Of a DNA stretch of 64,000 nucleotides, positions 50,651 to 62,368 are shown piece by piece; position 1 is the first letter of the stretch; each line of letters begins with the position of its first letter. The translations under genes were made by a program, and so were the position numbers. Source of the stretch: Dipetalonema caudispina (taxonomy: Eukaryota; Nematoda; Chromadorea; Rhabditida; Onchocercidae); NCBI GenBank assembly GCA_013365325.1, contig JABVXV010000013.1, forward strand, positions 62,501-126,500, given 5' to 3'. The notes under the pieces were generated by a model. It made no database searches, was not told where the DNA came from, and worked only from the letters and a program-made list of their open reading frames with translations.

Positions 50651-52996
50651 TATGCATATATAAATTTGCTACAGCTGTCCCTATAAAGCAACTACTGATT
50701 TATCATTAAAGCAACTGATGAACTTCTTTTTTTTTTCCTCTTTCTCTCTCTCTCTCCTGAAATACATTGATTGAAATTCAATTTTGAAATGTGAAATTTC
50801 TGAACTAAATTAAATGATGAAGAGATCAAAGAATATGATCCGATCAAAATAAAATTTTCAATCACAAAGTATTCGTTTTTCCATTTAAAAAAGAGAAAAG
50901 AAAAACAGGAAAAAATAAAAAAAAAAAAAGTTACAAATCGATCGATTGATTTTCATAATTATTAGGATAAATTTCGAAAATTTTCACTCATTGTAAGCAT
51001 TCAAAAAATTAATTAATAGTTATTAATTTTGAAATACATTAAAATTCTTAATTTATTCATGTGAATTGTTGGCACAATTATTCCAGTAGTTGTAAGTAAG
51101 TATTATTTGGAAAATCCCGGTAGGATGATGTGATTGAATAGAAATGTGATGTTGCATTGATGTAATAGGTTGGAAATTGGATCCTTAAATAACCAAAGGT
51201 ACTATTATTAGGTACAATTAGATGGATGGATAGGTGTGAAGGAGGTTGGGTATATTTTTGTAATTAATTGGGTATGACCGCATAACCGTGTAATTCTCAT
51301 CCTCAGCAATTGGAAGGGCCTCAATTAAGCGTTAAAATGCTTGTTGCATATATTTGAATTGATATTGGATATTAAAATTTACAAGCATTAGAAAGAATGT
51401 TTAAGTAAAATTTGTAAGATTCCATGTATTTCATGCTAATTTATTTATTTATGACATTATTTGAAATTATTTTGTAGCTTAGTAATTTTAATACATATAT
51501 AAGATATTTAAAAACATTTTAAACTATAGTATTTTTTTTTGTTTAGGAAAAATTGTTGATAAATGATAATAATTATGAAAATAATGATAAAATGTAAGAA
51601 TGATAAGGAATAATTTTAATAATTAAATCAAATATAACATTAATGAAATGATACATATAAGCATTTATATGATTTGTAATGTTTTTAAAGTTTAAATTTT
51701 CTTTCAAAAAAAAAAAAAAAAAAGAACGATAGGATAGGATATGCTTTGAAAATTATCAGAAATAAAGGAACAATACAATATCAATTTAAAATCGGTACAA
51801 ACAAATGATTTAATGATAAGGAAGCAACTGTTGAAGAAGCTAACTATGCCTCATTCATTGTTTAACAAATGTTTCACCAGACGTTTACCACCACTGCAGG
51901 TGTTATGGAAAATTATCGAAAATAGAGAATAAATGAGGATAAACTAAATATTAGTAAATGAGATAAGTAAGCATTATATGACGAACTATCATTCTTTATC
52001 ATTACTTTTTCTTTTGTTAAATTTTTGTGAAATTTAACAAAAAAATTCGTTTACGATCACACTGAACTGATCAAATATTTTTTTTTGCTTGCAAAATTTT
52101 TAAATGAAAAACAAAAATATATGTTCAATCAGTATGTATTGTTTCATCGTTTCATTTCAAAGTGGGACAAAAAAAAGAAAAAACAAAAGAAAAAAAAAAA
52201 AAAGAAATTGGAACAGCGATAGTTCAAGGATATACAAGTAACCATCAATATTTTTGAATTTTGAAATAAATCATTTTGGAGATACCGAAAAACAATGTTT
52301 TAACAGATTACATATATTTCTGCAAATTAGAAATGAAAGAAATGAATATTTCAAAAGTTGAAAAAATTAGATTACTTAATTAAAGTTATGTATAGTTTTA
52401 TTACTTTTTTTTTTTTTTTTTTTAATCTCTTTCCATAATTATTCATTCATTATGTTTTTAATAATTTATTTATTCAATAATTCTTATTGTTATTTATTTT
52501 TACACTCATTTATCAAATAACACAAATCATTTACCTAATGGATGAACAGATATCATATCTGTGGAAATAAACTCATCAGGTCGAAATTTCTCGTAACTCA
52601 TGCAAAATTAATTTTATTTAAAAAAAAAAAAAAAAATGTTATGCATAAATGAGGCAATAAATACATCGGATAAATGAAGCAACAATGAGTTAAATCGATT
52701 TACAACATCGATTTAACTTTGCCGCTAATTTTCCAACTCAAATGACAATTGATGTTTAGTGACCTCGATAGAGAACTAAACGATACTCCAATGGAAGTGT
52801 AAGGTTAACTTATCTTTTTTACCTGAAATTAGAAATGAATAATTGAATATTTCACAGTTTACAAATTGCAAAAAAAAGCCTAACAGTTAATCAAAATTGC
52901 ATTTCTATAACTGCAACAATTTAAGAAGTAACCACTTACTTATAACACAATTACTTTGAACTTAATCAGGTAAGCTTCGTTTCATTTCATTTGTAA

Positions 52997-53027
<31 letters not shown>

Positions 53028-54356
53028 ATATTTTGCTCTAATGAATACAAAATAAAATATTAAATCAATCAAATTTAAAGTTAAAAATTTGACATAAACT
53101 GTTGTAAATTAAATATTAAACTATAGAAGTAGTATAAATAATTTTTATACGAATGAAATTTGAAGCTAAAATATTTTCATCATAAAAAGAAGATGATGAT
53201 GATGATGATGAGGTAATGTGACAATAGAAGAAGGTGAACAGTGATCGGACAGAAAGGATGGATGAAATCTGTTGCAATGGTAAAAATATCAACTGATGAG
53301 CAATTAACCGGTCGTTAAGCTCCACCTTGTCAATCAAGTCGGTATGCTTTTAATTTTTGAATGCATATCTTAACATTATAAGATATTTAACATTCAAAAA
53401 TTTATTGTATATGCAAAAATTTCAATTATTATAAAATTTAATCTAAACCCATTTTTAGATATGAATTAAATATTATTGATAAATATTATATAATGCAAAA
53501 TTTCGAATTATATTTTGTAAATTTTAAAAAATAAATGCACAAATTAATAACAGAATGAATAATTGATTAGTCTTTTCTTTCTTTTTTGTTTTTTTTTTTT
53601 TTTTAGAATATTGCATACCTTATGAATGTTAAAACTATTGAAATGCTATTTTGATGATATTTTTAATAGCTTATGAAAAGGAATTTTGGCTGTATATTAA
53701 TTAAAAAATTAAATTAGATGTCGTAGAAAGAATGAGTTCAGTTCGTTGAAAATACGTATCAGTAAAGAATTTATTCCATTTCAATACATTCCTAATTAAT
53801 TTATTTTTATTAAGAAAAGATTAATATAAAAAAAGACGATCATATTCAAATTTTTTCCAACTTGTAATAAATTTACTTTTTGTAATAAAAAAAAAAAAAA
53901 GGTAAACATTAGTGTGCAAAGCTTTAGACTAAACATTTCTAAGATCAAAGAATGTGAAAGTTTGCTAAAGACAATATTTTAACAATTTATGACAAAAAGT
54001 TTCAAGCAAGCAAATGAGAGAGAAAGAGAGAGAGAGATCGAATGATAAATAAAACTAATTTTTGTTTAAGTTATCTAAAATACCCATAAATTTTCCATAC
54101 GGTTAACATCCTAAAATTTGTTTAAAAGATTGCCATTCAATTGTTGATATATTTTGGAAATGAGTTCTCGAAGATATTTAAGGAGACTAAAGATAGAGTT
54201 ATTAATTATATCTTTCAAAAAAAAAAAATTAACTTTTCTGTTTCAAAAAACACCTAAAATCAGTCATATTTTAAATGAGCAATTATATCTAATATTGATG
54301 ATCATCGAACTGTTATTTGATGATAATTATGATAAACTTGTTGTTGGTTCATCAAA

Positions 54357-54664
54357 GCTACAACTAAGCAATTTTCCTCGAAAATTCTGCAAAAATATAA
54401 AAAATAAATTTCTTCAAAAGTTAAATCAAAAATTTGTTATTGTTCACTGATAAAAAAATAAAATCAATTTATCAAAATGTAATCATATATTATTTGTTAC
54501 ATTAAAGTTAGCTACAACTAAGCAATTTTCCTCGAAAATTTTGCAAAAATATAAAAAATAAATTTCTTCAAAAGTTAAATCAAAAATTTGTTATTGTTCA
54601 CTGATAAAAAAATAAAATCAATTTATCAAAATGTAATCATATATTATTTGTTAAATTAAAGTTT
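54357..54664. repeat. 154-base tandem duplication
   Basis: Two head-to-tail copies, 54357-54510 and 54511-54664, differ at only a couple of positions (for example TTCTGC against TTTTGC). The first copy forms the C-terminal part of a 98-residue open frame (54154-54450), which I regard as chance. Confidence 0.9.
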
Positions 54665-55058
54665 ATCATCATAGGTATCATACGAAAATATTGACCATTT
54701 TATAATCTCAAATTATCTCTTCCTAATTCATCGATACTTTTCATAGCATTAAAGAAATTGAACTCTTCTCAACATTTTGTTGCTAATCTTATCAATCATT
54801 GTTATCTCTTCAACAATAATTATCATGCAATTACTATTATAAACTGCAAAGTATCACTTCATATTTATCTATTTTCATTAAAATATTACTATTTTTTAAG
54901 GCTATACTCTAAATTGTGCGCTTATCAATTGCATTCTATATCGGCATGCTTATCAGTGTTAGTATCATTGCATTAGAAATAACTGAATGTTTGAATAAAA
55001 GCTTAAGCTAACCTAAGGTGACGTAATCAGAAGTATACCTTTAACAATGAAAGTGTGA

Positions 55059-55108
55059 CAGATGTTTTCATTTATCGTATGTTTATATCAGCTGTCATTC
55101 AACAGGTG
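55059..55108. promoter_or_regulatory. Cluster of three different E-boxes
   Basis: CAGATG at 55059-55064, CAGCTG at 55089-55094 and CAGGTG at 55103-55108 fall within 50 bases in otherwise AT-rich spacer. Confidence 0.35.
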
Positions 55109-56178
55109 ATCTACCGGCATTCAAACAAATGGGAAAATATATTTATGATAAAAGCTTTTGTTTAATTATCACTTCCCGATGAGTAGTAATTTTTGGGGAT
55201 AAACTTATAGTAGAATGAAGTAAAATTTTTTGAAATTAAATTGAAAAAAAGAAGAATGGAAGAAAAAACGAACAAACCAACAAAAAAAGTTAATGCATAA
55301 TTTATTTTTTTTTTCTTTTGCTAAAGTTAATAGGGAAATTTTAACTCTTCAAATAATAAAAAGGAAATCCATTGATATTCAATTTCTACGAGAAACCATT
55401 GCAAACACAAGTAAATGATATTTATGGGCGCAAATAACGTATGCGCAAATGTATGTGGTACAAACTTTTTTTGTTTTATACGTTCTTGTCATTTACTTTC
55501 GAATGAAGAAGTTTACTTAATTTTTTTTGGTAGAAAAACAATGACGAATATTTTTGATTAAAAAAAAAAAATTAACATAAAGATTTTTAAATTTTGAAAA
55601 ATTACTAAAAAATTGTATGGTATTGGAATGGTTGAAAAATTGATCTGTGAATATTAAAATGATTTTGAATAAAAATTTTGTTTACAGAGCAAAAATAGAC
55701 AAATATCGTTGTAAATTAACAAACGGTAAACAGTACTGAAATGATTGGATGAATTTTCTAATTAAATTGATGCTAAAAAATTTATATTTCATTTTTTATA
55801 ATTTTTTAGTTCCTAATCTTAATCCAATGTTTTAATAAGCTTATAAATTAGTTGTTTAGAATTTTTAAAATGTTTGTTATAAATTCTTACGAAATATTTT
55901 CCTGTTTATCAGGGAATATCGGTGAACTATCAGTTAGACTATGATTGACAATATATGCAAGTGTAATAATTATAGGATCGAAAATGATAAAATGTCAAAT
56001 TTATTGATTAAAAATTGTGCATATAACATTTTGAATTTTAAAATGATCGTCAATGTTTAATCGATTTTGTTTTATTCAAATTTATATTTATCATTTTAAC
56101 TTTTATTTCTCAATCAGAGACAATTTTCTTACAACAAACAATCTGTTCATCAATTATACTTTCTTTTGTCAATGTTAA

Positions 56179-56181
<3 letters not shown>

Positions 56182-56213
<32 letters not shown>
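56182..56213. repeat. (CA)n microsatellite
   Basis: About fifteen CA units. Confidence 0.95.
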
Positions 56214-56215
<2 letters not shown>

Positions 56216-58058
56216 GCATACATACATAATTTACAGTTATTTAGATCAGTAATAATTTATCTTCAAGTTTACCTTCGGTATTTTACCTTAATATTTTAAC
56301 ATTGTGCAATATTAGCATGATATTGGCTGTAAAATGAATAAAACTAAAATACGAATTGGATAATCGTTTTTGGTGGTTAAACTGAAAGATTATTGTAACA
56401 ATGATACGATGACAATACGATTTTACTAACTTACTTCGTATAATCAAGTAGTTGCAAAATAATGTGAACTATAAGTCTTTATCATAAACACTACAAAGAA
56501 CAATACAAGTTCAAAGGTTAAGTACGAAAAGTTGTTAATTTGAAGGTGTTAATACAAGTGAAACAAATTTTAAATTGAATGAAGTAAAACGGATATATTT
56601 GCAAGTCAATGTAATGTAATTAATCTAATTCTTATTTATTTTAGTTCATTCTTTGAATTTTGATAGAAATCTATGGTTGTTAATTAATTCGAATATTATT
56701 AATGTGATCTAAAAATAGCATTAAATTAACTTAAACTAACAAATGCAAACAAATTTAAATTCCAGTTAACTATTCTCAATTTCTCAATTTTTCATTTTAT
56801 TGCCTTATCAGTTCATTTATTTATATGTGCATATTTGCTTGCTCATTAATTTTGTTTGTTTTAAATTAATTATTGAACCAAAGGTTATACTTCACAATCT
56901 GCTTAAACAACAATACTGAGTTATTCAAAGTTGACTGCTTGCAGAGATTAATGTAATTATCAAAAGAAAGTTTCTTTTTTATCTGATAAAAAATGCAAAT
57001 TTAATTTATGAAGCAAAGAGAATATGAAAAAATTTGTTGAATTGCTAAAATTTGAATATAGGGAAAATTGAGGTAAAATAAAAAGAGTACAAAAATGATT
57101 TAAAAGAAAAAAAAAAAAGTGATAGTATCAGAGGATTGAATTAAAAACAGTAACATGAAATGATGATAGATGGAGTAAAAATGGAGAAATTTTTTTAATG
57201 TAAAGAATTTGAAAGTAAAAGATGTACAAAAATTTTTTCTATCTGATAGAAACTATAAATTTTAATGAAAAATAACAAATTATTAATAAAAATTTTAATT
57301 GGAAATTGCACTGTTGACGAGGACTAGTGCAGATATTCAAATTACAAATACTTGTTTTGTCGTTTAATGTTTAGCTAAATTCTAAATATGTCCCTTTCAA
57401 AAGTTAAATTTTGCAATCACAAAATTAGCATTGTATGAAATGATGAGCAATTAGATCAATTCTTTAACATATCAAGATATGATAGATTGATAATATCTTT
57501 GTAGTTTATTTAGAAATAATTGTTTAATTGATTTATTTAATTTATTTTTAATATTATGCAAACTATTTAATTTCATTTCAAATTATCTAATTTTACTTTA
57601 AATTAATTAAACAATCATTTTAAGAGTACAATATAAGTTCAAGAAAAATTTCATCCATAACATATATCATTGTAAAACTTGAAAACTTTTATCAGAATAA
57701 AGCAGCAAAAAAAATTATCAAAAAGCTTATTAGGTTAGAATAATAAAAAGTTTATTTTGACAAATGATTTCAATGATTTCATTGCATGAGAAAGTAATCA
57801 AATTTATTTTAATCTTTTAATGCAAAACTTTTTATATCATTTTTCAACTAAGTGGAAAATTGATGAATGTATGAGAAGGATAAAAAAATACATACACCTG
57901 CATAAATAAATGATAATTGATGAACAATAATTGTGAAAGCGGCAAAGGTAATTCCCATGAGGCGCAAACATCATCTTACATCATCGAAATACATCAGCTG
58001 GCGTACTATGTTTGTCATTATTATTATCATTATTATTGTTATTACTGTCGGCTTATCC

Positions 58059-58090
<32 letters not shown>

Positions 58091-58479
58091 ACTTAAAAGA
58101 TATATACCGCCTAATGCAATGGATTACTCTTTTTGTGATGTATATCAGAAGCTTGTTCGATATGCTTCAAACATGAATTTCAATGGTTATGCGCTAAAAA
58201 TTTTCCTCTTCCTACAGCTGCCTCTTTCATTTTTCTTTTATCATGTCGATATGTGAACAATTCAATCATTTTTCTTAAAAAATTGAAGAAAATATTAATA
58301 TTTTTCCGGATAAAAATTTACATATCTACAATGATGATAAACGACATTTCCACTATCTTCTTTACAGCGATCATCTCTAGCAGTATCAAATCTACGATTA
58401 GCATAAAATTTGTTCGTTATTCAAAAGCAATCTTTACTATCAGAACTTTCACGGGTAAAAGACGAAAAATTGATGATGT

Positions 58480-58535
58480 TAACTAATGATAATAGATGTA
58501 TGTTAAAATTATTATAAATCTATTATCATTAGTTA
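58480..58535. repeat. 18-base perfect inverted repeat
   Basis: Arms 58480-58497 and 58518-58535 are exact reverse complements around a 20-base AT-rich loop. It could fold as a hairpin in RNA or DNA. No known microRNA seed is evident. Confidence 0.8.
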
Positions 58536-60199
58536 TCATCATCATCATCATCATTATCATCATTAAATTACTATTCAACACTTTTTCAACAATGGTAATT
58601 CTTTAACTTAGCTTAATTATCACTCCTACTAATTACAATTATAGATTTGCATATGATAGCTGTCAAAATTGTTTCCATTTATGAAATGCGCTATTATCCA
58701 ATTGCATTATTTGTATCGTAAAATTTTTCAAGTGTGATAATGTGCATTGCAATATGCAAATAACATATGTCACATTCTGCTTTGTTGCATTTCAACAATA
58801 ATTTACAAGAAATAATTTGAATGAAATTTAAATTATGAGTAGAAATTTTTACATTTTGCATAAAAGTAATAGCAACAATTATATGCAATATTTTGTAATT
58901 TTTGCTATTTCTTTTACATATCTCAAATTAAATGAAATAAAATTATCTTCTAGCAGAAAATATCTTTTGATATCTTTTGATATGAAATATGAAATAATTT
59001 CTATGCATGCGGAAATGAAACTTGAAATGTTCATTCAATACTGATCAAATATAATGGTAAGTGTGTAGTAAGTGTGATTTTTTTTTTGGGTAAACCGCAG
59101 GGGGGAGGGAGTAGATTTCGACCTTTCTCAGTTTTACTTCATGAAATACAATCATTGAAGTAAGTAGATCCCAAAAGTAATCTCACCTGCAACAGGTGTT
59201 AAAGAGTGAAAAAGAGATGGTGAGGTACAGAGAGAAATACTTCTCAGGTAACAACATTTGAATGAATACATTTAAGCCTCTTTCGTCATTCTACAATCAT
59301 CTTAATGATATTGTTGTTGCAAATATGACCATCTGGACAAATTTTCTCATATTTTCATAAATTTTTCAAAAATTTTTTAAAAAATTTTTTTCCAATAAAC
59401 ATGTAAATATGTATTGCTACTTAAATGGAAATTTTCCTGAAAGCATAAATGTTAAATGAAGAAAAGATATGTAAATTTATCACACTGCTATTATAACGTA
59501 AACAGAATTGATCATCAATCCTATCATCACTTATTGTTGTTGTCGAATAGATCTACTACGCAGGTTTATTTATCCAATTATTTGATATTTGTGTAAGTAA
59601 TAAAAATTTTGAACTATATGTTAAAACTATATGTCGTATACGTATTGTTGTAAATTTTGATTCGATTTCCCAAAAAATTTACACAATAATCATCTTTCCG
59701 GAAAATTTTTATGATAATCGAAAATGATAAATTTAAAGAATTCCAGTATTATTCAATTTTTTTTTCGTTAATAAATCAACAGGATTATTGATAAAATTAT
59801 ATAAATATGTTTGTTATATAACAATCAGTGTAGCATATATCATTTGGATTACCATTTTTACTTCTGTATCAGATAATACTACAACGATATATATATACTT
59901 ATACATATCATCAATTATACAACAAAAAATAAACTTCATCCATATGTTTCACATATTATTATTATTGTATTGATGTATTCCATTGATCTGTTTCAAAGAG
60001 AATAATTCAGGATTTTCGATATTGAAATAATTTTCAATATTTAATAAAGGAAAAAGGATATGATATTAAATTATTAGCCAATTTTTAGTGTTATCAAATT
60101 GATCCATCATCATCATCATCACTACTTCTTCTCATCGAAACAACAGCTCAGGAAGTTAGTATCGCTCTAATCATTTCCACTTGGCAATAGATCCGGAAT

Positions 60200-60404
60200 A
60201 AAAACAGATGGAATGTATTGTATGGATGGGATATGTTTCGACAGTTGGGCATCATACCATTTGCAAAGTATATTATTGTAACAGCTGTGTTGTTTGTGCA
60301 CCGTTATGCGATAATGTCGCACAGGGGGCCCTAGGCGATAGATGAGAATAACATCTGTCCACGTCAAAAAATGTTTCACTACCCATTTAATCCTAACATA
60401 CCGA

Positions 60405-60444
<40 letters not shown>

Positions 60445-60490
60445 AATTTCTTTTAACTGTTGTCCTCCTTTTTGGATATAAAGCAGCTGT
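60200..60490. promoter_or_regulatory. GC-richer element with at least five E-boxes, upstream of HLH gene 2
   Basis: CAGATG 60205-60210, CAGTTG 60242-60247, CAGCTG 60282-60287, CATCTG 60352-60357 and CAGCTG 60484-60489, in a block whose base composition (for example GGGGGCCCTAGGCG near 60324) differs from its surroundings. An open frame of 70 residues on the minus strand overlaps it but has no splice or domain support. It lies 1.0-1.3 kb upstream of the ATG at 61530. Confidence 0.4.
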
Positions 60491-61059
60491 TAAGCGTGCT
60501 AATCCGGAATAACTGTATTGTAATGATACGGAAATGATATTGAAATGGATGGTGGTTTAAATAACAAAGTATACTTGAAAGAAGTTCGAAATTTGAAACA
60601 TAATATAAACCAATTATTATCATTGAATATTAGAATATAAAAATGGAAATAGGATTAAAAGTTAAAATTTTTTCATAATTACATTTTTTTTTTTTTTTTT
60701 TTTTGGTTATAATTAAAAATTTCAAAATTTTGTAATTGAAAAAATTTACCAAATAAAGTTATGAAAATAAAATGATAAAAAAAGGAAAACTTTTATTCTA
60801 ATAATTAGGTTACGATTAGGAATTTTTTCAATTGTAAAATATAATTTAAAAAAAAAAAAAAAAAGAAAAATCAAAAAGTTTCCTAAGAATTAAATATCAT
60901 ATCAAATAATTGAAAAAGGAATAAATTACCAATTTTTTTTTTTTTATTTTCTTTTCGATTATTCAATTCCTATTTCATATTCTTTCCAATATTATTATTG
61001 ATAGAATATTTTCTTTTTTTTTTTTTTTTTTTTTCACAACAATATTTCTCACGTCCTAG

Positions 61060-61500
61060 TTTAATTTATTTTTCTTCATGATTAAAATATGCATGAAAGA
61101 GAAACCAGTTCCGTTGTTTAGTGATACTTTGTTTGAATGGTTAGGTGTCACAATAATTGTCACGGAGAGATATGGTGCGAAGCACATTTGCATACCCAAT
61201 TTAAGCCTGGGAAAAGTTTCTTCCGTCCATGTGTTGAGTAACCATTTTCCCAAGAGCGGTAACTAACTAAGAGAGAGAGAGCAGGTGCTATTATAGCACA
61301 ATGCCAGCTGTTCCAAGGGTGTGGCTATCCAATTTGTGGGAGGAGTTTCAGGGTCAAAGGGTGTGTCAATTTGGTTAGCTTCTCCAGAATGGGTTTTACT
61401 ACATACATAATATCCTCGTATCGACGAATACTCTTGAAGAAGTCTAGCAGGCGCCAATTTCATTCACAAAAGTTTGATTTGATCAAAGGTGTAATTTTTA
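61060..61500 (+). promoter_or_regulatory. Proximal upstream region of HLH gene 2
   Basis: GC-richer than its surroundings, with an (AG)n run at 61270-61281, CAGGTG at 61282-61287 and CAGCTG at 61305-61310. Open frames exist on both strands but are not supported as exons. The plus-strand frame runs on into exon 1 of HLH gene 2, so an upstream in-frame start at 61371 is possible; I prefer 61530 because the intervening residues look non-coding. Confidence 0.4.
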
Positions 61501-61529
61501 GTTTTCCGATTGTTATTGACGAAAAAAAA

Positions 61530-62368
61530 ATGCGATTGCTTCTATCACCATCCTCATCAAGTGCTTCATCCGGTTCAGAATCCGATAGTAGTACACAAAT
61601 TCGTATTGGTCGAATTAAGAAAGCATCACATGAACAACGTCAACGATATCAGCTTATGAATAGATTACGAACAATGGTACCTAATGCTCGAAGTGCTACG
61701 ACACAGCTTGAACTGTTACAATATATCATCGATTATATCTCTGATTTACAGGTTGGTAATTTCAATTTATTGCTTTTCTCGCAAAATTCTTACGAAAAAA
61801 TCATGTTAAAATAAAAAAAAACAAAACAAAAAGGATATTCCGGAAATGAAATATTACAGAAGAAAAAAAGTATTGTAAAAATATTACGGAAAAAATATAT
61901 CAATTTATTTGGTGAAAAATAAATGTGTAAAATGTTATAAATTCGCTTTGTTTTATATTAATAAGTTATAAATGTTAAGTATCCAACTATCCGGTAGTTA
62001 TGATAAGTATTGCCCTTATCAGGATAATTTACCGGAAATTTTGTTGATCCTTTATTTTTTACAGCTTTTCACAAAACTTTATTTATTTGCAGCAAATAGT
62101 AGATGATGATGATAATAATGATGATAATGATGATGATGATGATGATGATTATGATGATGATATTGATGGTAGAAGGATTTCAACTGTTGCACCATTCAAG
62201 CAAAATCCAACAATCACTGATTTATCGCTTTTGTTCTCCAAGATCAGCACTACAACAAATAATGCCACATCTTTTACTACTATGAAATATTCCACCAGAC
62301 ATGAATTCCATCAACAGCAAACTAATCCACATATTCAGATTTCCAAATATGATTCTGGATCACAGTAA
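61530..62368 (+). CDS. Id/extramacrochaetae-like helix-loop-helix protein (HLH gene 2)
   Basis: Two exons, 61530-61751 and 62093-62368, join in phase 0 to 165 residues. A Ser-rich N-terminus (1-25) is followed by helix 1 (about 38-54, with MNRLRTMVP), a short eight-residue loop, and helix 2 (LELLQYIIDYISDLQ) that ends at the intron. It closely matches Id/Emc helix 2 and has no NxRER basic region. Exon 2 opens with an Asp run encoded by GAT repeats (about residues 78-98), then a Ser/Thr/Gln/His-rich tail without a known domain. The intron sits at the same place as in HLH gene 1, 13.4 kb away and divergent. Expected role: nuclear HLH dimer partner without specific DNA binding. Length is larger than usual for invertebrate or vertebrate Id helices alone because of the Asp-rich tail. 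Confidence 0.78.
62100..62165. repeat. (GAT)n microsatellite inside exon 2 of HLH gene 2
   Basis: GAT with AAT and TAT interruptions encodes an Asp/Asn run in the frame of the gene. The alternative frame reads as poly-Met. Confidence 0.9.

Larger units (their letters stand above)
48081..61529. promoter_or_regulatory. 13.4 kb between two divergent HLH genes, with scattered E-box clusters
   Basis: No coding gene is supported; the longest frames (98 residues at 54154, 91 at 49144) are low-complexity. Clusters of CANNTG E-boxes of the CAGCTG, CAGGTG and CAGATG types occur at 49463-49483, 55059-55108, 59184-59198, 60205-60489 and 61282-61310. The last 1.4 kb is richer in GC than the rest. Both HLH genes are transcribed outwards from this interval, so it probably holds both promoters. 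Microsatellites, homopolymers and a 154-base tandem duplication are listed separately. Confidence 0.45.

Noticed and set aside
50494..50709. Frames of alternating Cys-Val or Thr-His
   Set aside because: Translations of the CA microsatellite.
54154..54450. 98-residue plus-strand open frame
   Set aside because: Low-complexity Lys/Leu/Ile/Phe composition, no splice context, and its end is part of a tandem duplication of AT-rich DNA.
58253..58486. 77-residue plus-strand frame ending next to the 18-base hairpin
   Set aside because: Ser/Ile/Lys-rich, no domain, no splice support.
60167..60379. 70-residue minus-strand frame with varied composition
   Set aside because: Looks more protein-like than most, but has no clear splice sites or partner exon; I read the block as an E-box-rich regulatory element.
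61056..61266. Overlapping open frames on both strands upstream of HLH gene 2
   Set aside because: No recognisable domain and both strands are open at once, which fits GC-richer non-coding DNA better than an exon.
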